DNA of 64,000 nucleotides from assembly GCF_052857255.1 (NCBI RefSeq), contig NC_135505.1, positions 22,058,269-22,122,268 on the forward strand. Direction: 5' to 3'. The translations under genes were made by a program, and so were the position numbers. This document shows, in pieces, positions 1 to 11,150 of this stretch (position 1 is the first letter of the stretch; the number at the start of each line of letters is the position of its first letter). Origin of the DNA: Amblyomma americanum. Lineage: Eukaryota > Arthropoda > Arachnida > Ixodida > Ixodidae. The notes beneath the pieces were generated by a model. That model did no database searches. It was not told the DNA's origin and was given only the letters and a program-made list of their open reading frames with translations.

Positions 1-660
1 TTTCCATTTCGGGCCCAGACGTATTTCCATCCTTGGGTTTTTTCGCAACATTTGCAGCGCCAAGGAGGAGTTTCATTGCCGGGCACAGGTGTTCATTCGT
101 AAAAATTTGGTTGTCCGTTTCCAACCCTAAGTCATTTGCCGTAAGCCTCATAGTTTTTTGCTTTTCCAGGAAATAGTTACGCTGAGCTCGGCGTGCAAGC
201 TGTACAATTATGTTAGGGGAGGTGACATTCCAGGCTGTTAGTGCGCGTTGGCAAATTTTATTGTCATTGTCTGCCAGAGGCATGCCAATTTTTTCGCTCA
301 GTTTTTTTCGTCACCTCTTGCAAGTTTCCATCGTCCATCTGCGGCACTCCTTGATTTCAGTGCTTAAACACCGCTAGTGATGCTCATTCTGCATGAGTCG
401 GGACTCCTGTTTCTTTACTTGTGCACACAGAGCTTCACGTTCCTCTTGCAGAGTTCTTATTACCTCCTTCAGCTCTTTCATCTCAGTTGCAATTCTTTCC
501 AACGAAGTTTTCATTTCTTCATAGCTGCCGTTAATTTATATCCTATGCTGGTCTTAATTTCTCTTAAATCTTTCTTGAAGTCTCTCTTTATACCTTCGCT
601 CATTTCGCGAAACTCTTGCGTCATTTCACACTTAAATTATTCAAACAATTTCTGAAGTTC
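1..660 (-). pseudogene. LINE ORF1 remnant, cut by window edge
   Basis: Remnant of the RNA-binding first protein of a non-LTR retrotransposon. Read from about 660 down to 1, it begins with a Lys/Glu-rich stretch of coiled-coil character (for example MKTSLERIATEMKELKEVI, about 530-450). It then has a C-terminal domain with NEHLCPAMKLLL and, one frame over, WKYVWARNG. The same C-terminal pattern (NEHL, then W-K-x-V-W) occurs in the ORF1 at 39.1-39.5 kb, which is joined to an L2-like ORF2, so the two are probably related. The stop after the coiled coil and the frame change at an A-run near position 40 show that it is not functional. The C-terminus lies outside the window. Family assignment is inference from motif resemblance. 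Confidence 0.6.
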
Positions 661-1109
661 TTTCCCCATATCTAAGCCTCTACAATTGAAAAGATGCAAA
701 AGAAATAAGGTGCGCAACAAAATGATTGGCAGCACTATGTTAGCGGATTCCAAACAGAATAGTTAACGAAGAGGAAAGAATTTTCAGATAACAAACCAGC
801 AAAATATAGGCCGAAGCTACGGCATGGCGGTCGTCTCCGCTACCGTAGCTGCCAAGTGACGCTAGACGATGTTGCCGTGGAATATGTAGCCCAGTTTTTG
901 TGACGTCACGCCGGGTCATCCAGTGGGTAATGGCCTCTTTAACAGGTGGCCATGACGGCGCGACAGGTGCAGTTGCATTCAGAACGAAGACTGGCCACAG
1001 GAGCTGCAGATCTTCCGCTAGAAAGCAATGCTGCAAAATATAGACAGAAGATATAGCAGGGCCGTCGTCTCCACTACCGTAGCTGCCAAGTTGGCTTAGT
1101 AGCTAGCAC
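661..1109. repeat. Imperfect 60-bp direct repeat, otherwise unassigned
   Basis: No gene is visible here. A segment at 799-858 recurs at 1033-1092. Both begin gcaaaatatag, share cgtctcc.ctaccgtagctg, and end close to ttag/ctag. The copies are about 234 bases apart and diverged. The intervening sequence may itself be an old insertion. Confidence 0.5.
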
Positions 1110-1420
1110 TAGTCCGCCAACCCAAAAGGCGGCCTCGCAGACCCCCGGGTCATTGTGCCTTAAAACATCCTTCCACAGGTCCAGGTCTAAATCTAACTTC
1201 CACGTGCCTTCTGCACGGTCGCAGTGCCGAATTAAGAAAAATGGGGGCCCTGGGATAATGCGCATGCCGGCCCCCTTTCCTTATACTGACCCTTTTGCCT
1301 TCCCCCCTCCCCCCCCCCCGGGGGGGAGAAGACGAAGTTGTTCCAGACCAGAACGCTATCTCTTTGCCTCTGAAGTTTTAGCGTTTTTTCTCACAATCAG
1401 GCAGGCGCCGCTCGCTCTTC

Positions 1421-2615
1421 GTGACGGCGATTGAATTGGAAGACGTCACGTCTCCTCTGGAACCCGGTGGTTCGGCTGCAGCCGTCCAGAAGAAGCGCTT
1501 CTACCAATCGAGCGAGGCAAGCAGCCAGGCCACCGTGCTGCACTCAGCCACAAGCGAGGACTCCTCGGCGGACGACGGGTTCGTCCCAGTGATGAGCAAG
1601 AAAGCCAAGAGAACATTGCGTTAGAGTGAGGACTCATCCTCATCAAGTACATCTACCGTCATCACGACGCGTGGTGCACTGGCGCATACAGTCCTGTTCG
1701 CGCCTGAAACGCCCACCGACAACCTCAACCTGCTGAACAGACAAGCTACGTCGGTGTTCCTCGAGGCTCGCGTCCCGGGGGTGATCAAGGACGTCAGGAT
1801 CAACAGTCTAAGGAACCTCCTTGTCATCGATGTAACGCAGCGGAGCGCCTGGAAATGTCTGTCCACCATCAAAAAGATCGGAGACATCCCCGTCCGCTCT
1901 CTTGTTCTTGAAAACAATGGCACAACCGCTGGCGTCATTTACGACATCGATGCCAACATCTGTGACTTCCGACCTGCCGATACTCAATAAATCAGGGACG
2001 AACAGCATCGAAATAACCAAGGTTCAGCGCCTCGGCAAGTCAAGGTGCGTCAAGCTCACTTTTAAGGGCGATTGTATTCCATCGCACGTGAAGGTTGGTC
2101 ACTTTCGACATGTAGTTCGCCCATTCGTCCCGAAGCTGCTCCAGTGTCCGAAGTGTGTGAAAATTGGGCATGTAAGTGGTGTTTGTAATAACACCGTAGC
2201 ATGCCCGCGCTGCTCTGAACCACATAGCGGTGACAGTTGCCGCGCTACTGTTTTGAAGTGCGCCAACTGCCTTGGCACTCATGACGCTTCTTCGAAAGTC
2301 TGTCCCCGCCTAAAGAATGAACGGGCGGTGTTGAAGAAAATGGTGCGAAACCATTCAACGCACAGAGAGGCCGCAGCTATGGTGCGTTGGTGTCGTTCTC
2401 GTCGTCGACGATCTGCTAGACAAAAGGCCGACAGCGGCAGGGAAGCCCCCATCGCTCCTGCTACTTGTCCTCCCCCTCCACCGAGTAATGTAAGCCCGGT
2501 GACTGGTGAAGCCGGAAAGAGTGCTTCAGAGGTGACATGGCTACCATTGCCGCAGACACACTCGACCTTGGTGTCTGAGAACTCATACGAGCCCAAGGCA
2601 GAGATCCAGCCTTAG
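1421..2615 (+). pseudogene. LINE ORF1, gag-like with three zinc knuckles
   Basis: Nucleocapsid-like ORF1 that would package the element's RNA. The N-terminal part is acidic and Ser-rich and includes DDGFVPVMSKKAKRTLR. An in-frame TAG at 1622-1624 interrupts it, and the same frame reopens to 1990. A frameshift near 1970-1990 moves to the frame ending at 2615. That frame carries three consecutive knuckles from about 2144: CPKCVKIGHVSGVC (C-x2-C-x4-H-x4-C), CPRCSEPHSGDSC, and CANCLGTHDASSKVC. An Arg-rich and then Pro-rich tail follows. One stop and one frameshift inactivate it. ORF2 begins roughly 200 bases downstream. I chose the ATG at 1421 because the frame upstream is closed and non-homologous. 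Confidence 0.8.
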
Positions 2616-2814
2616 GTAAGGAAGTGCAGGTGTTCGCCATCTTGAGGTCCGCTATGAACGCTACGCGTGTGATGCTGTCTAGCTTTCACTAGCCAGCAGC
2701 ACGGAATGCATTGCAGGTACTGGACGCGCTAAATCCAGTCCTTGCAGCTTTCTGGTAGCAGACACAACGGCTCTCCCAGCGTTACCATTTGAAAGCCAAG
2801 TCAGAGTAGCATCC

Positions 2815-3485
2815 ATTTTCCAGTGGAATGCCCGTGGACTCAATTACCCATTTCGGACATTCGCGAATACGTCTATAAACACATATTTCCAATACTTGTG
2901 ATTTGTGAGTTCAATTTACAAAATCCCATCTGAATTTCTGGCTATGAAGCGTTTGTATCCTCCACGCACAGAGGAAATAGCAAGGTCATCCTCTACATTC
3001 GAAGGAAGCTTATTTATGAGCACCATACGGTTCCCCCTCACAACCATAACCAGTACGTCTGTGTAACAGTGAAAAGGCGCACCCTGACGTTTATGCTTGT
3101 GGGCGCGTACGTATCTCCAACAACAAGGTTTGACGCCGACAGTCTGAGGGACTTGTTGGCTGTAACACCTGGGCCTTGGATCGCCACTGGTAACTTTAAT
3201 GCGCATCACGCCATGTGGGGAGGCCTCCGGATGAATTCGAAGGGAACAAGTCTTGTCTGTTTCGCACCTGACAGCGACCTGCAATGCCTTAACGACGGTT
3301 CTCCAACGTACATTTGCGGGCTCTCTTACAGCAGTTGTCTGGACTTGGCGTTTGTGTCTCGGTGCCTCGCGAGACGCGTCCGGTGGTTTGCCGACGTAGA
3401 AACGCATGCAAGTGACCACATCCCCACCTACATTATTGTTCCTGGTCTCGCTGGATGCAGATCTACCAAACGTTTGCACGGATAG
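2815..3485 (+). pseudogene. LINE ORF2 endonuclease (APE/EEP type)
   Basis: Apurinic-type endonuclease that nicks the target for target-primed reverse transcription. Seen in order: an N-terminal strand FQWNARGL (about 2820); SKVILYIRRKL; then VGAYVSPTTRFDADSLRDLL; the catalytic strand WIATGNFNAHHAMWG, where the family usually has GDFNAHH, so the acidic residue is replaced by Asn; NDGSPTY; SSCLDLAFVSRCLA; and the final strand ASDHIPTY with the SDH catalytic pair. At least one in-frame stop lies near 2934. The G-D-F-N to G-N-F-N change would by itself be expected to cripple catalysis. The reading continues into the RT region without a separate start. Confidence 0.85.
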
Positions 3486-5090
3486 ACTGGTCTATGTTTA
3501 AAACCTGTATGGAAAAAGCCTGCAGAGAAGACATTACAACATGCATTGAAGAGCAAGTCAAGGAGGCTATGAAACATGCGAGATGATTTTTCACTCCAAT
3601 GCGAAAGTTCACAGACTTCGATGTGAAGCTGCTGCGCTTCCGATCACTTCGACGAAGTGCAGAGAAAAGATACAGGCGCACAAAGTCGCTGCACGATTTA
3701 AGGGATGCAAGGCGCACACAGAAGAAAATTCAGCGCAGAATTCAAATCTTGCAGGCTGACCGTTGCAAAGAATTTTGTGAATCACTGGATCCTCGAAAGC
3801 CTCTCTCACGCATCTGCAGTGTGGTGCGTGGCTTGCGAAGATCTCCTCAGCAGCTCCAACCATTCAAGTCTCTCGCACTTCACCAAGGACGTAGCGAAGC
3901 GGAAAATGGTGGTGATATTTGCGCAGGAATAGCAGGTCCTAGAAACAAATCCACAACTCTGAATTGCTGCGAAGTGCCTAGCTCTATGGATTCGCGAATG
4001 GACCTTTTTTTCTCCATGGAAGAACTAGACGCCGCCATGGCCGGTTGCAGAGGGTCTTCATCGCCGGGGACCGATGGAATAACATAACCTGCACTTGCAA
4101 ACCTTAGTCAGGAGGCTCGACGTGTTCTTCTAGACCATTTCAACTCATGATGGTGTGCGGGTACAGTTCCCTACGCGTGGAAGTCAAGTTGTCTGGTTCA
4201 GGTCCTTAAACCTGGAAAATCGCCGCTTGACCTAGCATCGTACCGTCCAATCGCATTGGCCAGTTGCTTGGGCAAACTCATGGAAAGGATGGTACTTATG
4301 CGAATTGAGTGGATATCTGAAGCGCTATCAAATATACCCGGATGTAATGTGCGGGTTTCGGCGGGAACGTCCTTCTATTGATAGCGTGATTGGCCTGGTG
4401 TCATCAGATCAACATCAGAAGCATCTGAAGCGCTTGACCGCGGCGTTGTTTCTGGATGTTAAAGGGGCGTATGATAACGCCACTCATAAAGCTATTTTGG
4501 ACTCTCTAGAAGCTGCAGAACTTGGTGGTCGCATGTTCTGCTGAATACGCAGCTATCTATCCAACCGATCACTATTTATGCAGACTGAGTACGGACCAAC
4601 ATCTTCACATTACACTTCCCGTGGGGTCCCACAAGGGGGAGTACTCAGCCCAACGCTTTTCAATCTTGCCCTTGTCGGCATTGTCGATGTACTACCAGAG
4701 TCGGCGAGAGTCTCAGTCTATGCAAACTATATTTCTATCTCGGCATCAGGAATTACGCGACCACAACTTAGAGCAAGGCTCCAAAAGGCGGCAAGCATTC
4801 TTGCGGCCTACCTCCGCCTGCAAGGCCTTGAGATTTCTACTGAAAAATGTTCCGTCGTTGCCGCTACACGCAAGGACATGTTCCATTACCCCGTACACAT
4901 AAATGGGTCAACAATACAATATGAAAGAAGCCATCGCTTCCTCGGAGTAATCATCGATCGAAATCTAACATGGAGCACACATGTCTCGTACATCAAAAGG
5001 GGACTGACATCGATCGTTCACGTTCTATCATTTCTCGGAGGGAAGTCATGGGGAGCATCAGTGCACTTGATGCTCCAGCTGTAAACCGCA
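3486..5090 (+). pseudogene. LINE ORF2 reverse transcriptase, active site lost
   Basis: RT portion of the same LINE. It has a basic linker (3599-3760), then a pre-RT motif GTDGIT (about 4070), YRPIALASCLGKLMERM (about 4240), CGFRRERPSIDSV, FLDVKGAYDNATH (RT motif A, about 4450-4480), GVPQGGVLSPTLFNLAL (motif B, 4623-4670), and the motif C region VYANYISIS. Motif C should read Y/F-A-D-D but is Y-A-N-Y here (codons 4719-4730), so both catalytic aspartates are gone. LGVIIDRNLTWSTHV (about 4940-4985) is the usual thumb motif. Stops and frame changes occur near 3583, 4087, 4300 and 4544. Confidence 0.85.
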
Positions 5091-5588
5091 TTATTCATGG
5101 GATTCCTTCAGTACAGTATCCCTGCACTAGGAAACTTGAGGAAAACGAAAATACGGTGTCTGCAAAGTGTTCAGGCTCAAGCTCTGCGGACGTGCCTAGG
5201 ACTGCCAAAATGCGCGTCTACAGCCGCAACAGTACTATCGCTCAGGAGAATCCAGTGACTGCCTATGTCACAATCGAAGCCTCGAGAGCGCGTATTCGTC
5301 CCCTCTCTCGGATTCCCGCACACCATCTTGCCAGTCTTGCTGCTAACCGGCCGAGTACATCATTTGCGAAAATTATTGATGCCCATCGCGACTTCCTACA
5401 ACACAGTTTACACCAGCCTATAGACCGTATTCTCCATTATGGAGTCTGTACCAACCTCGTGTGCTTCTTTCCATACCGGGCATCAACAAGAAGGCTGATT
5501 TATCGACGACAGCACTAAAACAGACCACTCTAGAATATATGCATGAAAAACACGGACACTGGCTGCACGTATACACCGATGGATCAGT
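5091..5588 (+). pseudogene. LINE ORF2 post-RT region and start of RNase H
   Basis: Continuation of ORF2, broken by frame changes. It ends with HEKHGHWLHVYTDGSV (about 5541-5588), the first beta strand and first catalytic Asp motif (YTDGS) of an RNase H domain. The domain stops abruptly at a (TCA)n tract and resumes at 11151 on the other side of the nested insertion, which is the main evidence that the two halves belong to one element. The region between 5240 and 5510 keeps long open stretches such as RIRPLSRIPAHHLASLA. Confidence 0.75.
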
Positions 5589-5617
5589 CATCATCATCAT
5601 CATCATCATCATCATCA
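5588..5617 (+). repeat. (TCA)10 microsatellite, RTE 3' tail
   Basis: Ten uninterrupted TCA units. They follow the stop codon (5624-5626 on the minus strand) of the RTE-type LINE that reads leftwards, so they are most simply that element's 3' tail, (TGA)n. They abut the broken RNase H of the older LINE. Confidence 0.85.
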
Positions 5618-5623
5618 ACCTTA

Positions 5624-7563
5624 CTACACCCAATGCAGGGCAAAGGCGTCTCCCATGTCTTTCCAATTAAGCCAGTCCTTTGCCAGCTGCATCCACCCTT
5701 TCTCTGCAAACCTCTCAATCTCATTCACCCAACTAACCTTCTGCCGCCCCCTGCTACTCTTACTTTCTATTGGAATCCACTCCGTTACCCTTAAGGTCTA
5801 GCGGTTATCTTGCCTTCGCATTACATGCCCTGCCCAAGCCCGTTTCTTTCTCTTGGTTTCGGCTAGGATGTCATTAACCCGCGTTTGTTCCCTCACCCAC
5901 TCTGCCCACTTCCGGTCTCTTAACGTTACACCTATTATTTTTCTTTCCATGGCTCGCTGCGTTGTCCTTAACTTAAGCAGTACTCTTTTCGTTCGCCTCC
6001 ACGTTTCTGCCCCGTAGGTGAGTACCGGTAAGATGAAGCTGTTTTACACTTTTCTCTTGAGAGAAATTGGTAAACTGCAACTCATGATCTGCGAGAACCT
6101 GCCATATGCGCTCCACCCCATTCTTGTCCTTCTAGTTATCTCCCTCTCATGATCCGGATCAGCTGTCACTACCTGCCCTAAGTAGACGTATTGCTTCACA
6201 ACTTCCAGGCTCTCGCTGCCAATTGTGAACTGTTGTTCCCTTGCTAGACTGTTGAACCTTACCTTGGTTTTCTGCATGTTAGTTTTTAGACCCATCGTTC
6301 TGCTCTGCCTGCCTAACTCATTGATCATGATTTGCAGCTCACCTCCTGAGTGACTAAGCAAGGCAATGTCATCAGCAAATCGCAGATTATTTGGGTATTC
6401 TCCATTTACTCTTATTCCCAACTGTTCCCAATTCAGGCCTCGGAATACCTCCTGTAAAAAGGCGGTGAATAGCATTGGCGATATGGTGTCTTCTTGCCTG
6501 ACGCCCTTTCATATTGGAATTTTATTGCTGACTTTATGGATGACTATAGTAGCTGTGCAGTTGCTATGTATATCTTTCAGTATTTTTACATAGGGCTCTT
6601 CTATCCCCTGATTTCGCAATGCCAGTATGACTGCTGAGGTTTCCACTGAGTCGAATGCTTTCTCGTAATCAATGAATGCTATATATAGAGGTTGGTTGTA
6701 TTCTGAACATTTCTCTATCACCTGATTTATAGTGTGAATATGAGCTATTGTGGAATATCGTTTAAGAAAGCCAGCCTGATCATTTGGTTGATTAAAGTCT
6801 AAGGTTGCCCTGACTCTATTAGCGATCACCTTAGTAAATACTTTGTAGGCAACGGATAGTAAGCTGATCGGCCGGTAATTTTTCAAGTCTTTGGCGTGTC
6901 CCTTCTTAAGAATTAAGATAATGTTTGCATTCTCTTCCAAGCTTCTGGTACAGTCGAGGTGATAAGGCTTTGCGTATACAGGGTGGCTAGTTTTTCTAGC
7001 CCGATGTCCCCTCCATCCTTCAACAGATCTGCTGTTACCTGATCCTCTCCAGCTGCTTTTCCCCTTTTCATTGCTCTTAAGGCTTTCTTTACTTCATCTT
7101 TCGTTACTGGCGGGATGACGCATTGCTGTGCACTACCGTCTTACTCATTAACGCTCTGATTACATTGGCTACTGTACAGGTCTTTGTAGGTCTCTTCGGC
7201 TACGTTGACTATCTTATCCATATTGCTAATGACATTGCCCTGCTTGTCTCTTAATGCATACATCTGGTTTTTACCAATGCCTACTAGTTTCCTCTTCACT
7301 ACATTTAGGCAACCTCCGTTCTTTAGAGCATGCTCGGTTCTCTCCATATTAAACTTCCTTGTCTTGGCTACGTTGCGCTTATTTATTAACTTTGCTAGCT
7401 CTGTTAGTTCTATTCTGTCGGTAGGGTTAGACGCCCTCATGCTTTGGCGCTCCTTAGTCAGATCTTTCGTCACCTGAGATAGCTTTCCGGTATCCTGTCG
7501 AGCTGTCCTACCGCCTACTTCTAGTGTATACTCCGTAATGATTGATGTCAGATTATCGTTCAT
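5624..7563 (-). pseudogene. RTE reverse transcriptase and C-terminus
   Basis: RT half of the RTE ORF. A helical basic segment (7563-7141) contains IELTELAKLINKRNVAKT. Frames then change near 7140 and 6940. Motifs follow: LKNYRPISLLSVAYKVFTK (about 6880-6830), IAFIDYEKAFDSVE (motif A, about 6680), KGVRQEDTISPMLFT (motif B, about 6500-6460; the family usually has RQGD), and NLRFADDIALL (motif C). Its FADD box, at 6368-6379, is intact. VKQYVYLGQVV (about 6190) is typical of RTE. The C-terminal region (6044-5624) continues to the stop immediately before the (TGA)n tail. It contains TYGAETW and AGHVMRRQDNR, both common at the end of RTE proteins. Confidence 0.85.
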
Positions 7564-7599
7564 TGTATGAACATCAATATCGTCTAACTCCGCTAAAGC

Positions 7600-8455
7600 T
7601 TAACATCTGTTTTGAAGCGCTATCCTAAACTCCTGTGCTTTCCCTCTTACGGCTAAGTCGTTAATGGCCGTCCTCTTCACTAGCTTCTTCCGTTCCCTCT
7701 TCAAGTCTAAGCTATTTCGAGACCATACCATGCTGTGGTCGCTACAACACACCTTTCCGAGGAAGGCCACATCCGTAATGATGCCAGGTTTAGCGCATAG
7801 TATGAAGTCGATTTCATTTTTAGCCTCACCATTGGGGCTCTCCCAGGTCCACTTCCTTTTTTCTCGTTTGCGGAAGAAGGTATTCGTGATTCGGAAATTA
7901 TTTATATCGGCGAATTCGACAAATAACCCTCCCCTGCTATTTCCAAAACCTATACCATAAGCACCTACGGTGTGGCCGTCAGCCTGCTTCTTGCCCACCT
8001 TCGCATTGAAGTCGCCCATCAGTACAGTGTACTGTAATTTTACTTTATTCGTGATTTTACTTTATTCATTGCCGATTCTACGTCCTCATAGAAACTTTCA
8101 ACGGTCCGGTCATCATGGCTGGATGTGGGCGCGTAGGCCTGCACCACTTTCAGCTTTTACCTCCTATTCAGCCTAATTACTATAGCTGCTACCCTCTCGT
8201 TAATACTATAGAACTCCTCTACGTTGCCAGCTATATCCTTATTAAGGAGGAATCCCACTCCTACTTCTCGTCTATCATCTAATCCGCGATAGCACAGCAT
8301 GTGTCCGTGCTTTAGTACTGTATACGCCTCACCTGTCCTAACTTCGCTAAGCCCTACGACATCCCATTTAATTCCCGCTAGTTCCTCGAACAGCGCTGCT
8401 AGGCTAGCCTCACTAGATAAAGTTCTAGTGTTAAACGTTGCCAGGTTCAGATTCT
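7600..8455 (-). pseudogene. RTE endonuclease domain
   Basis: Endonuclease half of the RTE ORF. It opens with LATFNTRTLSSEASLAAL (about 8450), then WDVVGLSEVRTGEAY (catalytic Glu in SEVR), VGVGFLLNKDIAGNVEEF, a stop after RLNRR (about 8160), VQAYAPTSSHDD, and the catalytic MGDFNAKVGKK (8019-7990). After that come TFFRKREKRKWTWESPNG, NEIDFILC and SDHSMVWSR (SDH pair, about 7740). A duplicated short segment (tttactttattcgtgattttactttattc, near 8040-8065 on the plus strand) and a stop near 7600 break the frame. Catalytic residues GDFN, EID and SDH are intact. Confidence 0.85.
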
Positions 8456-8575
8456 AAGGGCGGCCTGTCCGGAGGCAGAGATTCTAAGCACCCTCCGCTG
8501 CGTCACAGGTCTGACCGCCGCCGTGGTCAGTTGCTCCGCAGCCGCTGGGGACTTAGGGCCAATGGCTAATTGCTT

Positions 8576-9115
8576 TGTTCATAGAAGGCTGTGGCCAAGT
8601 ACTACACCAGGGTGGCCGAATCCTAGATTTTTGCAATAACCTCAATCTTACTCAGGTAATACTTGAACCTACCCGCGTAACACAGAACTGCGCAAATATT
8701 TTACATCTCTTAATAACCAATCACCCAGACAGCGTACAGCCCACTACATACCTACCTGAAATAAGCGGCCACAAAGTAAATCACGCTAACCTTCTCCTTA
8801 CGCCAAACCGGCGCCGCAAATACCATAAAACCATGTGTCTTTATGACAAAGGGAATTATAACGTCATAAATAATGAACTTAACGCTTTTTTTTCAAGTTT
8901 TCTCGCCACGTTTTTATTTCCGCAGTGTTCAAGAAAATTGGTTGCTGTTCGAAGACAAACTAGAAAGTCTAACTAATAGATTCATCCCCCAAATTATTTT
9001 TCACTCTAATTCACAAAAGCCATGGTTTACTAAAACACTGAAGCGTTTGGAGTACAAAAAGAAGCGCCTTTACCGTTCAGCCAAGTTCAGAGGACGCATA
9101 GCGCATGGGTAAAAT
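8576..9115 (+). pseudogene. L2-like endonuclease C-terminal part
   Basis: C-terminal third of an APE-type endonuclease plus linker. Visible are FCNNLNLTQVILEPTRV, ANILHLLITNHPDSV, and SGHKVNHANLLL, where the usual SDH has become SGH. A linker follows with KPWFTKTLKRLEYKKKRLY (about 9025-9080), the segment that usually precedes the RT in L2/CR1 proteins. The upstream catalytic part is absent, because the element is truncated at about 8575. Frame changes occur near 8900 and 9110. Confidence 0.7.
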
Positions 9116-9265
9116 ATCGCAAAACTGAAAGATCATATCTCGCCGCTATTTCTAACGCGAAGCATACCTTTTTTCACTTGGAAAATTCTGGAAAGTTATC
9201 AATCCACATCACGCACCAGAAATAACCCTCACCCATGAGTCAGGCACAGTTTTCACTGATGCTGA

Positions 9266-10880
9266 GTGCGCTGCCATGTCATCTCTGCCATCTCATCTGT
9301 ATTTACGAAAAAAACTGATATACCGCCATCATTTTCAGCACCACCCTCAATGATAAATTATGCTATGCCACCAGTTGTCTTCACGTCATCTGGCATTTCG
9401 TCCCTAATTGAAACCATGAAAATTTCATCTTCATCCGGTATTGACACTATTAACTCAAAGCTTTTGAAAAATAACAAGGATATTTGTGCGCAATTTTTAT
9501 GCTTACTTTTTTCAAAGTCACTGTTATCAGGTCAAATACCACGCGATTGGAAAAGCGGCAAGGTCATTCAAGTCTTCAAATCAGGTAAAAAAAATTCACC
9601 GCTTAACTACCGTCCCATTTCCCTTACCAGCGTACCCTGCAAACTCATGGAACACGTCATCTACTCCAATGCCATGAGCTTCCTCGACTGTCACAACTTT
9701 TTTCATCCTGCGCAACACGGTTTTCGAAAAGGCTTCTCATGCGAAACACAGCTGGCCATTTTTATTCATGATCTGCATGCTAATCTTGAATATAACCTAC
9801 AGACCGATGCTATTTTTGTGGACTATGCAAAAGCGTTCGACAAGGTTCCTCACAAACGCTTGCTACTAAAACTTTCATATTTGAAGCTCCCCACAAAAAT
9901 CTTTAAAAGGATAGAATTCTTGAGTAACCGCTCACAGTACGTCACCATTAACAACCACAACTCTTATCCTATCCCAGTAACGTCAGGCGTCCCGCAATGG
10001 TCTGTCCTCGGTCCGCTTATGTTTCTAATTTATATTAACGATTTACTAACGCATGTATCTAGTAAAGTTGGCATGTTCGCCAATGATTGTGTAATTTACC
10101 GCAAGGTTAATAACGCTTCTGACCAAGCATCTCTTCAACATGACCTTAACCGCACCCAGGAATGGTGTGCCAATTTGTTAATCGAACTTAACCCTCAAAA
10201 ATATAAGATCTTCTCCTTCACGCGTCGCCGCAACTGACTTCATTTCCCATACGTCATAGCTAACGTCCCTGTACACCCGGTTCTATCATACAAGTACTTA
10301 GACATTACCTTGTATAGCGACTTGTCCTGGAGCACACACGCTACGAACATTATTTCATCCGCTAATAAAACACTCGGATTTTTAAGACGTCATCACCTCC
10401 AAGCCCCTAAACATGTGAAGTTATTAGCGTACCTTGTCAGACCAAAATTAAAATATGCCTCATTCATTTGGAACCCGCACAAAGCTTACCTTATAATGCA
10501 CTCGAATCAGTCCAAAACATTGTAGCCAGATTCATTCATTCATCATATTCTTACGACATCAGTGTGTCAGCGTTGAAAGCTGAATCCGACCTAAACCCTT
10601 ATCATCTAGTCGCCGCATTGCCAGCCTTTGCTTGTTTCATAAATTTTTCCATAGTTCACTCTGCCGCGCACCCTATATTGTCCCTCCAGCCCGCATATCT
10701 CATCGCACTCGTCATCCTTTTCAAGTTTCCCGACCTCGTGCCCTAACTACCACATTTGCCGCATCATTTTTTTCCAGTACTGCAGCAGACTGGAACGACC
10801 TACCCAACGACATCGCAGCCATCACATGCTCGTCCAACTTTGCCAATAATGTTACCAATCATGTTTCCTTATGTTAACAC
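9266..10880 (+). pseudogene. L2-like reverse transcriptase and C-terminus
   Basis: A 323-residue open stretch (9266-10237) covers most of the RT: SSSGIDTINSKLLKNN, NYRPISLTSVPCKLMEHVI (about 9607), QHGFRKGFSCETQL, IFVDYAKAFDKVPHKRL (motif A, about 9812), SGVPQWSVLGPLMFLIYIN (motif B, with Trp where Gly is usual), and MFANDCVIY (motif C). The catalytic box reads F-A-N-D (10076-10087), so the first Asp is lost. The C-terminal region follows in shifted frames: [25 protein letters not shown] (about 10437-10480), and finally AADWNDLPNDIAA (about 10785). The long open frame combined with a dead active site suggests that inactivation came from point mutation on an otherwise well preserved copy. Confidence 0.85.
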
Positions 10881-10957
10881 CAAAATATATGTACCCACCC
10901 CTTATGTAATACTCCTCGTGGGTCTTTAGGGTAATAAAATGAAATGAAATGAAATCC

Positions 10958-11150
10958 TGCTCTGGTGAGAGAGTGTGTTGTCGGTTCTGGTCACAGAGAT
11001 CAGGGCGCACTTCAGGCCTGGTTGTGCAATTCCATCGACACGCGGGGCAGCGTTGGCGTAGAGGTAGAGCATTCGCCTCGCGTGCAAAAGGACCGGGGCT
11101 CGAATCCTGGTGCCGCGCAATTCTCCACCGGGTTTAAAAAAAAACATCCG
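10958..11150 (+). mobile_element. tRNA-derived SINE
   Basis: Contains a tRNA-like stretch at 11042-11116 with a recognisable internal promoter: an A-box-like tggcgtagaggta near 11054 and a B-box-like ggggctcgaatcc near 11095. An A-run (11134-11144) lies close to the right-hand target duplication at 11151. The upstream 80 bases are not tRNA-like. I cannot match it to a named family. The A-tail next to the duplication suggests it was one of the elements that opened the older LINE. Confidence 0.6.

Larger units (their letters stand above)
5618..8575 (-). mobile_element. RTE-type LINE, nearly full length
   Basis: A single-ORF non-LTR retrotransposon on the minus strand with endonuclease and RT, no RNase H, a very short 3' UTR and a trinucleotide tail. 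All of these are hallmarks of the RTE clade. The coding region can be followed from about 8455 down to a stop at 5624. A GC-rich 5' UTR precedes it up to about 8575, where an L2-like LINE begins. Inactivating changes are few for this window: scattered stops and small indels. This suggests it is younger than the LINE it interrupts. Confidence 0.85.
8576..10957 (+). mobile_element. L2/CR1-like LINE, 5' truncated
   Basis: Non-LTR element on the plus strand beginning abruptly inside the endonuclease domain and running to a 3' tail of TGAAA units (about 10938-10956). The last 60 bases form a short stem (acccac 10893-10898 with gtgggt 10918-10923) just before the tail, the arrangement known in L2 and related LINEs. 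There is no RNase H. It is placed between the 5' end of the RTE and a SINE, all within the interruption of the older LINE. Confidence 0.8.

Noticed and set aside
5461..5794. Open frames with poly-Ile or poly-Ser runs
   Set aside because: They are translations of the (TCA)n tail in different frames.
10936..10957. Polyadenylation signal of a host gene (aataaaatgaaatg)
   Set aside because: It is part of the pentanucleotide tail of the L2-like LINE.
11042..11116. Functional tRNA gene
   Set aside because: The A- and B-box-like motifs are present but no clean cloverleaf can be drawn, and an A-run follows. SINE is the better reading. The same holds at 12720-12805, 33818-33877, 51375 and 54345.
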